NCBI RefSeq assembly: GCF_023015625.1
Contig: NZ_JALKAH010000004.1
Span: 400,045 to 464,044, forward strand
DNA from: Yoonia sp. F2084L
Lineage (GTDB): Bacteria > Pseudomonadota > Alphaproteobacteria > Rhodobacterales > Rhodobacteraceae
DNA length: 64,000 nucleotides
Reading direction: 5' to 3'
Shown: in pieces, positions 32,811 through 43,709 of the stretch
Numbering within the stretch: position 1 is the first letter of the stretch
Layout of the letters: each line of letters opens with the position of its first letter
Program-made: the position numbers and the translations under genes
Notes under the pieces: model-generated
Database searches by the model: none
What the model was told of the DNA's origin: nothing
Seen by the model: the letters and a program-made list of their open reading frames with translations, nothing else

Positions 32811-34325
32811 CTAAACGACTTTACCTGCATCCATCCGGTCAAGGAAATCGGATGCCTCCTTCAGCACGGTTTCGCGCCGTTCTTCATCCATCCGGTCCCA
32901 GACCCGGTACATATTCCCCATGCGCGGATTGCCCTTGAACCGTTCCCGATGGCGATCCAGAAAGTGCCAGTAAAGCAGGTTGAAGGGACAGGCGTCTTTG
33001 CCCGTCTTGTCCTGCACCCGGTATGCGCAAGCCCCACAATGATCTGACATCTTATGAATGTAGTTGCCGGACGAGATGTAGGGCTTTGACGCGATAATGC
33101 CGTCATCTGCAAACTGGCTCATCCCGATCACGTTGGGCGCCTCAACCCATTCATAAGCGTCAGCATAGACCGCCAGATACCATTCATGCACCTCAGCCGG
33201 GTTAATCCCGGACAACAGCGCGAAGTTGCCTGTCACCATCAGGCGCTGGATGTGGTGGGCATAGGCCTCGGCCTGCGTTTGCCCAATGGCCTTGGCCATG
33301 CAGTTCATTTTGGTCTCAGCGCCCCAGTACATCGCCGGCAGCTTGCGGTCATGACCCAACGCGTTGCGCGATGTGTAGTCAGGCCCTTCGCGGAAATAGA
33401 TGCCGCGCACATATTCGCGCCAGCCGATAATCTGACGAATGAACCCTTCGACAGCGTTCAGCGGGGCCTGTCCTGCCCGATAGGCGGCCTCAACCTGTTG
33501 GCAGACGTCAAGCGGATCAAGCAGTCCGGCATTCAGATAGAAACTGATCAATGAGTGATAAAGGAAACGATTGTCATTCAGCATCGCATCCTGAAAGTCG
33601 CCGAACTTTTGCAGGCCACCTTCAATCCAATGGGTCAGTTGTTCCTGGGCTTGTTCGGCATCTGTCGCAAACCAGAACGGGTGCAGGTCACCGAAGTTGT
33701 CACCAAAGCGAGCGTCAACCAGATTGAGTACATCCTTATCCGGCGCGAACTTTAACGGCCCTGCAAAATCCACCTGATCCGGGGCAGGTTTGCGGTTGTC
33801 GTGATCGTAGTTCCACTTGCCGCCCTCGGGTTTATCACCGTCCATCAGCAGGCCCGTCTTGCGGCGCATGTCGCGATAGAAATACTCCATTCGCAGCTGC
33901 TTGCGGCCTTCGGCCCAACCGTCAAACTCCTGATGCGTCGCGATAAAGCGGGTGTCGGGCAGGCTATGCGACTTTAACGGCATATCACCCAACGCTTCGA
34001 TCAACCGCCATTCGCCGGGTTCGGTGTAAACAACGCCTGTGGCATCATGTTCAGTAGCACGGCGGATTAACTCGCCAGTGATGGAGCCGGTGTTATCTGC
34101 GTCATCAAGCTGCGTGTAGGCGACCGTCCAGCCCTGCCCGCGTAGTTTTTCGGCAAACTTGCGCATGGCCATGAAGGTGAAAGCGATCTTTTTGGGATGG
34201 TGAGGGACATAAGTCGCCTCGCCCGTCACCTCGGCCATCACGACAACATCCTGCGTCTTGTCTGTCTTTTGCAAAGCAGACAGGTTCGTCGAAAGTTGGT
34301 CACCAAGAACAAGAACAAGCCTCAC
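32811..34325 (-). CDS. Iron-sulfur bacterial cryptochrome/photolyase (prokaryotic 6-4 photolyase)
   Basis: This 504-residue protein belongs to the FeS-BCP group (PhrB/CryB). The four cluster ligands have the expected spacing: a cysteine in KMNCMAKA, then 88 residues later C-x2-C in DHCGACAY, then after 12 residues the cysteine in DACPFN. The opening RLVLVLGDQLS is typical. Such enzymes repair 6-4 photoproducts with FAD and a lumazine antenna, and some act as light regulators. The GTG at 34325 overlaps the SDR stop by GTGA and has AGGAG 8 bases upstream; a GTG one codon earlier is possible. Confidence 0.93.
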   Translation of the reverse strand: MRLVLVLGDQLSTNLSALQKTDKTQDVVVMAEVTGEATYVPHHPKKIAFTFMAMRKFAEKLRGQGWTVAYTQLDDADNTGSITGELIRRATEHDATGVVYTEPGEWRLIEALGDMPLKSHSLPDTRFIATHQEFDGWAEGRKQLRMEYFYRDMRRKTGLLMDGDKPEGGKWNYDHDNRKPAPDQVDFAGPLKFAPDKDVLNLVDARFGDNFGDLHPFWFATDAEQAQEQLTHWIEGGLQKFGDFQDAMLNDNRFLYHSLISFYLNAGLLDPLDVCQQVEAAYRAGQAPLNAVEGFIRQIIGWREYVRGIYFREGPDYTSRNALGHDRKLPAMYWGAETKMNCMAKAIGQTQAEAYAHHIQRLMVTGNFALLSGINPAEVHEWYLAVYADAYEWVEAPNVIGMSQFADDGIIASKPYISSGNYIHKMSDHCGACAYRVQDKTGKDACPFNLLYWHFLDRHRERFKGNPRMGNMYRVWDRMDEERRETVLKEASDFLDRMDAGKVV

Positions 34326-34984
34326 CACGCGATCTCCTGTCCTGCATAATCAAAGAAGCCACCGCTTTGGTCAGGTGTCAGCTTTGACAGGACATCCAAC
34401 AGGTTTGCTGCGGCTTCTTCTGCCGGAACTGTTTTGTGACGACCAGCGTAGTTTTGCGTGAACGGTGTCTCAACCGTGCCGGGATGCAAAGCGACGCAAA
34501 CAGATTGCTTGTGGCTGCGCCCCAACTCAATCGCGGCCCCATGTACGATTTGGTTGAGGGCTGCCTTTGACGCACGATATGAATACCACCCGCCGATCTG
34601 ATTATCACCAATCGACCCCACGCGGGCCGACAAGGTCGCAATCACACCACGCCCGTCCTTTGGCAAAAGCCGGGCAGCATGGCGCAGGATCAGCGCAGGC
34701 CCAATCGTGTTCACGGCCAATACACGGGCCATTTCATCAGGCTTGATGGCTGAAAGGTTCTTTTCCGGGTTGCCCCAAAGCGGCGCCAAAATGCCAACTG
34801 CCACAAAGATCAGATCAAAAGGCCCTGTCAGCTGGCCCATCCCGCGCTCAACTGATGCGGCATTGCCTACATCGAAACCATCAATCGAGCGCGACAGACC
34901 TGTCACATCCCATCCGTCATTTTGCAGCCGTTTGAAAACGGCGGACCCGATACCGCCACTTGCCCCAATAACCAATGCGCGCAT
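34322..34984 (-). CDS. Short-chain dehydrogenase/reductase (CsgA/YbaD-like)
   Basis: This 220-residue SDR has the cofactor loop VIGASGGIGSAV, the catalytic Ser in LSARVGSIGDN and the YSYRASK motif (Tyr and Lys). The group, often found beside photolyases in marine bacteria, is of unknown substrate. The start MRALVIGAS at 34984 is chosen from the fold; an open frame of 17 codons before it lacks support. It is the first gene of a two-gene unit, with photolyase overlapping its stop. Confidence 0.9.
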   Translation of the reverse strand: MRALVIGASGGIGSAVFKRLQNDGWDVTGLSRSIDGFDVGNAASVERGMGQLTGPFDLIFVAVGILAPLWGNPEKNLSAIKPDEMARVLAVNTIGPALILRHAARLLPKDGRGVIATLSARVGSIGDNQIGGWYSYRASKAALNQIVHGAAIELGRSHKQSVCVALHPGTVETPFTQNYAGRHKTVPAEEAAANLLDVLSKLTPDQSGGFFDYAGQEIAW

Positions 34985-35130
34985 GCAATTCTCCCTTAGT
35001 CTGCATAGACTTAGCGCCAGCCAACCAAGGGACAAGTCAGACAGCCATCACGCCAGATCAACTCTGCACAGGGTCTCTTGCTGCTGGTGCACCTTGGCAA
35101 AAAAACTCCTGCGCAGAATGTAATAAGCCC

Positions 35131-35158
35131 TTTTCAACAAAAGTTTCGCCGGTATAGT
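35131..35158 (+). promoter_or_regulatory. Likely leuA promoter
   Basis: TTTTCA at 35131-35136 and TATAGT at 35153-35158 are separated by 16 bases. Transcription would begin about 7 bases later, at or next to the leader ATG (35166), so the leader mRNA would be leaderless. Confidence 0.45.
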
Positions 35159-35165
35159 CGCGCCC

Positions 35166-35246
35166 ATGATGACACGCGCACATATCACAAGCACAGCCTC
35201 CAAGGGGCTGCTTTCGCGCGACATCCTACTCCTTAGCTGCCTCTGA
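35166..35246 (+). CDS. leuA leader peptide (attenuator)
   Basis: A 26-codon frame starts ATG ATG at 35166 and ends TGA at 35244-35246. Six of its codons are leucine, at positions 15, 16, 21, 22, 23 and 26; three are consecutive (CTA CTC CTT). Leucine-rich leader peptides upstream of leuA are the classic mark of ribosome-mediated attenuation. The stop codon lies within the 5' arm of a 10-bp hairpin (35240-35275), so ribosome position would decide if that hairpin can form. The promoter spacing suggests no 5' untranslated region. Confidence 0.8.
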   Translation: MMTRAHITSTASKGLLSRDILLLSCL

Positions 35247-35275
35247 GCGTGCCTGTCGGCGCGACCGCTCAGAGG
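35240..35275 (+). promoter_or_regulatory. Attenuator stem-loop of the leuA leader
   Basis: CCTCTGAGCG and CGCTCAGAGG are perfect 10-bp arms around a 16-base loop. The leader stop codon is in the first arm. No T-run follows, so the mechanism may differ from a simple intrinsic terminator. Confidence 0.65.
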
Positions 35276-35317
35276 TGAAACGCGCCAAGACATGCTAAGG
35301 ACCAAAGGAATTCAAAA

Positions 35318-36877
35318 ATGACCAAATCGAACGAAGTGTTGATTTTCGACACAACCCTGCGCGACGGCGAGCAATCGCCAGGTGCGACCATGACCCACGA
35401 CGAGAAACTGGAAATCGCCGAGATGCTGGACGACATGGGTGTCGACATCATCGAAGCGGGTTTCCCGATCGCATCCGAGGGCGACTTTCAAGCGGTGAGC
35501 GAGATTGCGAAACTGGCGAAGTCGGCCACGATCTGCGGCCTATCCCGCGCCAACTACAAAGATATTGACCGGTGCTGGGAGGCCGTGAAGCACGCCAAAT
35601 CCCCGCGCATCCACACCTTCATCGGCACCTCACCCCTGCACCGCGCGATCCCGAACCTGAATATGGATGAGATGGCCGAGCGTATCCACGACACCGTGAC
35701 CCACGCGCGTAATCTTTGTGAGAACGTGCAGTGGTCGCCAATGGATGCAACCCGGACGGAGTGGGATTATCTGTGCCGTGTGGTCGAGATTGCGATCAAG
35801 GCCGGTGCGACCACGATCAACATTCCTGACACTGTGGGTTACACTGCGCCTGTTGAGAGTGCGGATTTGATCCGCAACCTGATCTCCACCGTTCCCGGTG
35901 CCGATGACGTGGTCTTTGCCACGCATTGCCACAATGACCTTGGCATGGCGACCGCGAACTCGCTGGCCGCCGTTGAAGGCGGTGCCCGGCAGATCGAATG
36001 CACGATCAACGGACTGGGCGAGCGCGCTGGCAATACCGCATTGGAAGAGGTCGTCATGGCGCTGAAAGTGCGTGGCGACATCATGCCCTACACCACCAAA
36101 ATCGACACGCGCAAGATCATGAGTATCTCTCGCCGTGTGGCGACGGTTTCGGGTTTTGCGGTGCAGTTCAACAAAGCCATCGTCGGCAAGAACGCCTTTG
36201 CCCATGAAAGCGGCATCCACCAAGACGGCATGCTGAAGAACCGCGAGACATTTGAGGTCATGAAACCCGAAGATGTGGGTTTGGCAGGGACCTCTCTGCC
36301 CTTGGGCAAACACTCTGGCCGGGCGGCGTTGCGCGCGAAGCTGAAGGAGTTGGGATTTGATCTGGCCGACAATCAGCTGAACGATGTGTTTGTCCGTTTC
36401 AAGGATTTGGCCGACCGCAAGAAGGAAGTCTTTGACGACGATTTGATGGCGCTAGTTTATCAAAATGACGCCGAGGATGACCGGTTGAAACTGAAATCCT
36501 TGCGTGTCGTTTGCGGCACCGACGGCCCGCAAAAGGCCGATATGGTGATGGAGGTTGACGGCGCCGATGTTGAAACATCGGCCACGGGTGACGGTCCGGT
36601 GGATGCCACATTCAATGCGGTCAAAGCGATCTTTGCCCATGGTGCACGCCTGCAACTCTATCAAGTAAGCGCCGTGACCGAGGGCACCGATGCGCAGGCG
36701 ACTGTGTCTGTTCGTATGGAAGAAGATGGGCGCATTGCGACCGGTCAATCTGCCGACACAGATACCGTTGTGGCGAGTGCGAAAGCTTACATCAACGCGC
36801 TGAACCGTTTGTTGGTCCGGCGCGAACAATCCGAGCCCGGATATGATGTGAAGGGCGTGAGCTACAAGGACGCCTAG
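35318..36877 (+). CDS. leuA: 2-isopropylmalate synthase
   Basis: This 519-residue enzyme condenses acetyl-CoA with 2-oxoisovalerate, the first committed step to leucine. The TIM barrel has FDTTLRDGEQSPG at the N-terminus and THCHNDLGMATAN (metal-binding histidines) near residue 203. The C-terminal regulatory domain, from about residue 380, carries leucine feedback inhibition in known homologs. AAAGGA lies 8 bases before the ATG at 35318. Expression is probably controlled by the leader peptide and hairpin upstream. A terminator follows at 36904. Confidence 0.97.
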   Translation: MTKSNEVLIFDTTLRDGEQSPGATMTHDEKLEIAEMLDDMGVDIIEAGFPIASEGDFQAVSEIAKLAKSATICGLSRANYKDIDRCWEAVKHAKSPRIHTFIGTSPLHRAIPNLNMDEMAERIHDTVTHARNLCENVQWSPMDATRTEWDYLCRVVEIAIKAGATTINIPDTVGYTAPVESADLIRNLISTVPGADDVVFATHCHNDLGMATANSLAAVEGGARQIECTINGLGERAGNTALEEVVMALKVRGDIMPYTTKIDTRKIMSISRRVATVSGFAVQFNKAIVGKNAFAHESGIHQDGMLKNRETFEVMKPEDVGLAGTSLPLGKHSGRAALRAKLKELGFDLADNQLNDVFVRFKDLADRKKEVFDDDLMALVYQNDAEDDRLKLKSLRVVCGTDGPQKADMVMEVDGADVETSATGDGPVDATFNAVKAIFAHGARLQLYQVSAVTEGTDAQATVSVRMEEDGRIATGQSADTDTVVASAKAYINALNRLLVRREQSEPGYDVKGVSYKDA

Positions 36878-36903
36878 TGTATCTGGTCCGACTCAATCTC
36901 AAA

Positions 36904-36931
36904 GCGGCGATCCATTTGTTTGGGTCGCCGC
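36904..36931 (+). terminator. Terminator after leuA
   Basis: GCGGCGATCC pairs with GGGTCGCCGC (one wobble) around an 8-base loop, followed by ATTTCGTTT. It starts 27 bases after the stop. Confidence 0.75.
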
Positions 36932-38223
<1,292 letters not shown>

Positions 38224-38248
38224 CACTAACGCGAGGGAACAACGGCCC

Positions 38249-39172
38249 TTGGCACGCGACAAGAACAGCGAAGATTTCGTCGGCCCGATCCGCAGATTGC
38301 TGGTCGGGGTGTTGGTGTTGGCGCTGGTCGGGTTGTTCCTGATCTGGCGCATTGACAGCCCCCGCGTCGAACGCCTGCGCGCTGCTGTCATTGATGCGGT
38401 CGTGCCATCTTTCGATTGGGCGATGGCCCCGATCACTGGGGCAGCTGATCTGATTAGCGATTTTGAAAGCTATCAGCAGCTGCGCGCACAAAATCGGGAC
38501 CTGCGCCGCGAATTGCAGCAAATGAAAGCGTGGAAAGAAGCGGCCCTGCAACTTGAACAGGAAAACGCCAAGCTGCTTGACCTCAACAACGTGAGCCTTG
38601 ATCCGCAGCTGACCGTCGTCACCGGCGTCGTGATTACAGACAGCGGCTCGCCTTTCCGCCAATCCGTTTTGGTAAACGTAGGTGCGCGCGACGGCATCAT
38701 TGATGGCTGGCCCACAATGGATGCCATTGGTCTGGTGGGCCGCGTGGCTGGGGTTGGTCAGAATACCAGCCGGGTGATGTTGCTGACAGATACCTCAAGT
38801 CGCATTCCGGTGACGATCCAACCGTCCGGACAAAAGGCCATCCTTGCCGGTGATAACTCGCTCAATCCACCGCTGGAGTTTCTGGATGACACCGCGCTGG
38901 TGCGTCCGGGCGACCGTGTTGTGTCATCGGGCGATGGCGGGGTCTTCCCTGCCGATTTGCTGGTGGGCCAAGTCGCCCTTGGCACGGATGATCGGCTGCG
39001 CGTCCGGCTTGCTGCGGATTATCAGCGATTGGAATTCCTGCGCGTCCTGCGCTCGCAACCGCATGAAGAAATTGCAGATCCCGATAACCTGCTGACTCCG
39101 GAAGCCGAATTCTTTGGCCCAGCGGCGATCAACCCTGCGGCGCTCAGTACATCGGAGCTCACCGATGGCTGA
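38249..39172 (+). CDS. mreC: Rod shape-determining protein MreC
   Basis: This 307-residue protein has one membrane span (LLVGVLVLALVGLFLIW), a coiled coil (ELQQMKAWKEAALQLEQENA) and a periplasmic beta domain with VGRVAGVGQNTSRVMLLTD and GGVFPADLLVG. It links MreB to the periplasmic synthases. A TTG at 38249, behind GAGGGAA, is the start; no ATG or GTG lies near. Its stop overlaps the mreD start. Confidence 0.96.
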   Translation: MARDKNSEDFVGPIRRLLVGVLVLALVGLFLIWRIDSPRVERLRAAVIDAVVPSFDWAMAPITGAADLISDFESYQQLRAQNRDLRRELQQMKAWKEAALQLEQENAKLLDLNNVSLDPQLTVVTGVVITDSGSPFRQSVLVNVGARDGIIDGWPTMDAIGLVGRVAGVGQNTSRVMLLTDTSSRIPVTIQPSGQKAILAGDNSLNPPLEFLDDTALVRPGDRVVSSGDGGVFPADLLVGQVALGTDDRLRVRLAADYQRLEFLRVLRSQPHEEIADPDNLLTPEAEFFGPAAINPAALSTSELTDG

Positions 39173-39704
39173 GCGTACAGATGGCAAAACATGGATGAAC
39201 CGGGGCCTCTTTGTCCTTTTGGCGTTTGTCCTGATCGTCGTCGATCTGGTGCCGCTGGATATGCGCCCCACACTTTGGGCAGCACCCGACCTTTTGCTGG
39301 TGGCGACCCTTGTGTGGGTGGCGCGCAAGCCACACTACCTGCCTGTGCTAACGATTGCTGTGCTTTTCCTGATCACCGATTTTCTATTCATGCGTCCGCC
39401 GGGTCTTTGGGCAGCTTTGGTCGTTATCCTGACCGAAGCGATCCGCCGTCAGAACCGTGACTTTCGCAATATGCCGCTTTTGGTGGAATGGGGTACGGTC
39501 GCTTTTGGCATCGTCGCAATCACTGTGGCCAACCGGATCGCCATTGCCGTGGTGATGACCCCGCAAGCGCCGCTCGCACTGACGTTGATTGAGATGGTTG
39601 CCACGATTGTCGTTTACCCGATTGTCATCGTCGTCGCGCATTTCGTCTTTGGCGTTTCACGAACGGCACCCGGTGAAATTGGCAGCAGAGGGCAGGTTCT
39701 ATGA
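39165..39704 (+). CDS. mreD: Rod shape-determining protein MreD
   Basis: This 179-residue integral membrane protein has five to six hydrophobic segments, with DMRPTLWAAPDLLLVATLVWV in the first third, a conserved MreD feature. The ATG at 39165 overlaps the mreC stop by 8 bases, and its own stop overlaps the mrdA ATG (ATGA). It is part of the elongasome; its biochemical role is not settled in the family. Confidence 0.93.
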   Translation: MAERTDGKTWMNRGLFVLLAFVLIVVDLVPLDMRPTLWAAPDLLLVATLVWVARKPHYLPVLTIAVLFLITDFLFMRPPGLWAALVVILTEAIRRQNRDFRNMPLLVEWGTVAFGIVAITVANRIAIAVVMTPQAPLALTLIEMVATIVVYPIVIVVAHFVFGVSRTAPGEIGSRGQVL

Positions 39705-41641
39705 AACGCCCCCCCAAAGATGTCATAGAAAGCGTCCGCACAGTCAGCCGCCGTGCATTGGTGATGGGTGGTGTACAACTTGGTGTGATCGGCGCATTGG
39801 GCTGGCGGTTGCAATCAATGCAGGTCGAACAAGCCGACCAATTCCGCCTTTTGGCCGAGGAAAACCGGATCAATATCCGTCTGCTGCCTCCTGCGCGCGG
39901 CCTGATCTTTGACCGCAACGGCATTGCCATTGCCGACAATGAGCAGAACTACCGCGTTGTCATGGTTCGCGAAGATGCCGGTGATGTGGGTGAAGTGCTC
40001 GCTAAACTGACCGAGATCGTGGACATCGACCCCGATGATCTGTCCCGTGCGATGGAAGAGATGCAGCGCAGATCGCCCTTCGTCCCGGTCACGATTGCGG
40101 ATCGCTTGTCTTGGGAAGATGTCGCAGAGATCAATCTGAACACCCCCGCCCTACCCGGTATTCAGGCAGAGGTCGGGCTGAGCCGGGTTTATCCGTGGGG
40201 CGCTGATCTGGCTCATGTTGTGGGCTACGTGGGTCCGGTCAGCGACTTTGATCTCAGTCGGATCGACGATCCTGATCCTTTGTTGCAAATCCCCAAGTTC
40301 CAGATCGGCAAAACCGGTGCTGAAAACAAGCTGGAACAAACCTTGCGCGGCAGTGCTGGCACCCGCAGGATTGAGGTGAACGCAGCAGGCCGCATCATGC
40401 GCGAGCTGGACCGCCAAGAAGGTGATCCGGGCAAAGACATCCAACTGACGCTCGACAGCCGTCTGCAAAGCTATGTGCAGGCTCGGATGGACGGCGAATC
40501 CGCCGGTGCGGTGGTTATTGACCTTGAAAACGGTGATCTGCGGGCGATTGCTTCTGCACCTGCGTTTGATCCGAACCTCTTTGTGCGCGGTATTTCAGTG
40601 CCCGACTGGACCGCGTTGAACGAAGATAAATATCGCCCGCTGGCTGCAAAGGCTGTCCAGGGTACTTATCCGCCCGGCTCTACCTTCAAAATGGTCACAT
40701 TGATGGCCGCGATGGAGGAAGGTTTCGTCACCGCTGATGAAACGGTTTACTGCCCCGGTTTCACGGATGTGTTCAATATCCGCTTCCACTGCTGGAAACG
40801 TGGCGGTCACGGCAATATCAACTTGCATGAAAGCCTTAAGCAAAGTTGCGATTGCTATTACTATGAAATCGCGCAGCGTGTCGGCATCGACAAGATGGCA
40901 GAGATGGCCCGCAAGCTGGGTCTTGGGGTGCGCCATGATTTGCCGCTCTCCGCTGTGGCCGAAGGCCTCGCACCCGATAAAGAATGGAAGGCACGCGTAC
41001 GCGGCGAAGACTGGCGGATCGGCGATACAGTCAACGCCTCAATTGGGCAGGGCTATGTGCTGAGTTCACCCTTGCAACTGGCTGTTATGTCAGCGCGCAT
41101 TGCAACGGGCCGCGTTGTCACGCCAAGGCTGATCCGCTTGGTCGATGGGGTTGAACAGCCTTCCGGCCTTGGTGAAAGCCTTGGCATCAACGAAAACACA
41201 TTGCGCCGCGTCCGCGCGTCAATGGAAGACGTTTGCAACCATCGCCGCGGTACGGCCTACGGGTCGCGGATCGTTGATGAGGCGCATAAGATGGCAGGCA
41301 AGACGGGCACCAGCCAGGTACGCCGGATTACGCCCGAAGAACGCGCCGCGGGTGTGACCAAGAACGAAGACCTACCTTGGGAACGCCGCGACCACGCGCT
41401 TTTTGTGGGCTATGCGCCTTACGACAACCCGCGCTATGCGGTGTCGGTTGTCGTGGAACATGGTGGCGGCGGGTCACGGGCCGCGGCGCCCATCGCCCGT
41501 GATATTCTGTTGCAAGCGCAGTATGGCGGGCCGCCCCCGCTTGAGGCCTATCCCGCTGGTGTGCGTGACAAGATCGCGGAACAACAACGCCGTATCGCAG
41601 CGCGCGTGCCACCGGGCGCCAAAGGGCGAAGCCGCGCATGA
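39701..41641 (+). CDS. mrdA: Penicillin-binding protein 2 (elongasome transpeptidase)
   Basis: This 646-residue class B PBP cross-links peptidoglycan during elongation. It has an N-terminal anchor, a pedestal domain with LPPARGLIFDRNGIAIADN, and a transpeptidase domain with the SxxK motif GSTFKMV near residue 328, the second motif SCD near 382 and KTGTSQV near 533. Start and end overlap the neighbours by ATGA on both sides, a sign of tight stoichiometry with mreD and rodA. Confidence 0.97.
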   Translation: MKRPPKDVIESVRTVSRRALVMGGVQLGVIGALGWRLQSMQVEQADQFRLLAEENRINIRLLPPARGLIFDRNGIAIADNEQNYRVVMVREDAGDVGEVLAKLTEIVDIDPDDLSRAMEEMQRRSPFVPVTIADRLSWEDVAEINLNTPALPGIQAEVGLSRVYPWGADLAHVVGYVGPVSDFDLSRIDDPDPLLQIPKFQIGKTGAENKLEQTLRGSAGTRRIEVNAAGRIMRELDRQEGDPGKDIQLTLDSRLQSYVQARMDGESAGAVVIDLENGDLRAIASAPAFDPNLFVRGISVPDWTALNEDKYRPLAAKAVQGTYPPGSTFKMVTLMAAMEEGFVTADETVYCPGFTDVFNIRFHCWKRGGHGNINLHESLKQSCDCYYYEIAQRVGIDKMAEMARKLGLGVRHDLPLSAVAEGLAPDKEWKARVRGEDWRIGDTVNASIGQGYVLSSPLQLAVMSARIATGRVVTPRLIRLVDGVEQPSGLGESLGINENTLRRVRASMEDVCNHRRGTAYGSRIVDEAHKMAGKTGTSQVRRITPEERAAGVTKNEDLPWERRDHALFVGYAPYDNPRYAVSVVVEHGGGGSRAAAPIARDILLQAQYGGPPPLEAYPAGVRDKIAEQQRRIAARVPPGAKGRSRA

Positions 41642-42777
41642 GCTATCTTGAGTACAACACCAAATACGTCCCGACCGGGCTGCGCAAACTGCTGCATCTG
41701 AACTGGCCGATTATTCTGCTTTTATGTGCTGTCGCCTGTGCCGGATTCTTGATGCTCTATTCCGTTGCTGGCGGCTCTATGACGCCGTGGGTTGAACCGC
41801 AGATGCAGCGCTTTGCATTTGGCTTGGTGCTGATGCTGATCGTCGCGATGGTGCCGATCTGGTTTTGGCGCAACATGGCTTTCGTGGCCTACGGTGGATC
41901 GCTTTTACTGCTTTTGGGCGTTGAGTTCTTTGGCGAGGTGCGGATGGGCGCGCAGCGCTGGATTGATCTGGGCTTCATGCGGCTGCAACCCTCCGAGTTG
42001 ACCAAGATCACGATGGTGATGTTTCTGGCCGCCTATTATGACTGGTTACCCAACAAGAAAACGTCACATCCCTTTTGGGTTGTTCTGCCGGTATTGTTCA
42101 TTCTTACACCCACAATGCTGGTGCTGAACCAGCCTGATCTGGGAACTGCACTTTTGTTGCTGCTTGGTGGAGCCACGGTTATGTTCCTGGCAGGTGTGCA
42201 TTGGGCCTATTTCGCAACCGTTGTCGGTGCTGGTGTAGCCGGTATTATGGCGGTGTTCCAAAGCCGGGGGACGACATGGCAATTGCTGAAAGACTACCAG
42301 TACCGCCGCATTGATACATTTCTTGATCCAGCCAACGATCCTTTAGGCGCAGGTTACCACATCACCCAAGCCAAGATTGCGCTGGGATCCGGTGGCTGGA
42401 CCGGACGCGGTTTTATGCAAGGCACACAATCGCGGCTGAACTTTCTGCCCGAGAAGCACACCGACTTTATCTTCACCACCTTGGCCGAAGAATTTGGCTT
42501 CGTCGGTGCCTTCACGCTGCTGGTGCTTTATCTGCTGATCGTCATATTCTGCATCATCTCTGCATTGGGTAACCGCGACCGGTTCGCATCCTTGCTGACA
42601 CTTGGCATTGCGATGACGTTCTTTTTGTTTTTCGCCGTCAACATGGCGATGGTAACCGGCCTTGCGCCGGTGGTGGGCGTCCCGCTGCCGCTGGTCAGCT
42701 ATGGGGGGTCGGCGATGCTGGTGCTGCTTGTGGCTTTCGGGCTGGTACAAAGCGCGCATATTCATAGGCCCCGCTAA
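41638..42777 (+). CDS. rodA: Rod shape-determining protein RodA (SEDS glycosyltransferase)
   Basis: This 379-residue membrane protein polymerises lipid II into glycan strands with PBP2. About ten spans are visible. The SEDS landmarks are GAQRWIDLGFMRLQPSELTK, LNQPDLGTALLLLLGG, the catalytic-loop region LNFLPEKHTDFIFTTLAEEF and the last VGVPLPLVSYGGSAML. It starts within the mrdA stop (ATGA) and its TAA overlaps the next ATG by one base. Confidence 0.97.
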   Translation: MSYLEYNTKYVPTGLRKLLHLNWPIILLLCAVACAGFLMLYSVAGGSMTPWVEPQMQRFAFGLVLMLIVAMVPIWFWRNMAFVAYGGSLLLLLGVEFFGEVRMGAQRWIDLGFMRLQPSELTKITMVMFLAAYYDWLPNKKTSHPFWVVLPVLFILTPTMLVLNQPDLGTALLLLLGGATVMFLAGVHWAYFATVVGAGVAGIMAVFQSRGTTWQLLKDYQYRRIDTFLDPANDPLGAGYHITQAKIALGSGGWTGRGFMQGTQSRLNFLPEKHTDFIFTTLAEEFGFVGAFTLLVLYLLIVIFCIISALGNRDRFASLLTLGIAMTFFLFFAVNMAMVTGLAPVVGVPLPLVSYGGSAMLVLLVAFGLVQSAHIHRPR

Positions 42778-43709
42778 TGATAAATATCCTCTTTTCCGCC
42801 AAATCAGAACGCTGGGACGAGTATGAAAGCCCTCTGACCAACGCGCTGGCACAGGCAGGAGTGCAAGCGAACCTATCGCGCGACCATGACCCGGTCGATG
42901 TGGACTATATCGTCTTTGCGCCCAATGGACCGGTCACTGACTTCACACCTTACACAAAGACCAAAGCCATCATGAGCCTTTGGGCCGGGGTTGAAACGGT
43001 GGTGGACAATGCGACCTTGACCCAGCCGTTGTGTCGTTTGGTCGATGACAGCCTGACCAACGGCATGGTCGAATGGGTGGTCGGTCATACCCTGCGCCAT
43101 CACCTTGGTATAGATGAACACATCACCAAACAGGACGGGGTCTGGCGCGATTTTGTATATCCACCGGTCGCGGCACATCGCCCTGTCACCATCCTTGGGG
43201 TCGGCGCGTTGGGGGCCGCGTGCGGGCAAGCCCTGCACCAGCTTGGCTTTCCGGTCACGGGCTGGAGCCGCAGTGCGAAAGACATTCCCAACATCACATG
43301 CCTGCATGGCGATGACGGATTACGCGCCGCGCTTACGGGGGCGGAGGTCGTTATCCTGCTGTTGCCGCAGACACCAGAGACCGAAAACATTCTGAATGCC
43401 GAACGCATGGCTTTGCTCGCAAAAGGCGCATTCATCATCAACCCCGGGCGCGGGCCGTTGATTGATGATGATGCATTGCTTGCAGCACTTGATAGCGGAC
43501 AAATCGCTCATGCAACTTTGGACGTGTTTCGCACTGAACCTCTGCCTGCGGCGCATCCGTTCTGGGCCCACCCAAAGTTGACCGTGACCCCGCATATCGC
43601 GTCCAGCACGCGGCCCGAAACGGCATCGCATGTCATTGCCGAAAACATCGCGCGCGGCGAAGCAGGCCAGCCGTTCCGCTATCTGGTTGATCGCAGGCGG
43701 GGATATTAA
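42777..43709 (+). CDS. D-2-hydroxyacid dehydrogenase, glyoxylate/hydroxypyruvate reductase A type
   Basis: This 310-residue NAD(P)-dependent enzyme has the Rossmann motif TILGVGALGAACGQAL, the substrate-binding NPGRGPLIDDDAL region with Arg, and the catalytic Glu/His pair (DVFRTEPLP and TPHIASSTRP). The layout matches GhrA, which reduces glyoxylate and hydroxypyruvate. TAATG overlap with rodA places it in the mre operon, although a link to cell shape is not evident. Confidence 0.9.
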   Translation: MINILFSAKSERWDEYESPLTNALAQAGVQANLSRDHDPVDVDYIVFAPNGPVTDFTPYTKTKAIMSLWAGVETVVDNATLTQPLCRLVDDSLTNGMVEWVVGHTLRHHLGIDEHITKQDGVWRDFVYPPVAAHRPVTILGVGALGAACGQALHQLGFPVTGWSRSAKDIPNITCLHGDDGLRAALTGAEVVILLLPQTPETENILNAERMALLAKGAFIINPGRGPLIDDDALLAALDSGQIAHATLDVFRTEPLPAAHPFWAHPKLTVTPHIASSTRPETASHVIAENIARGEAGQPFRYLVDRRRGY

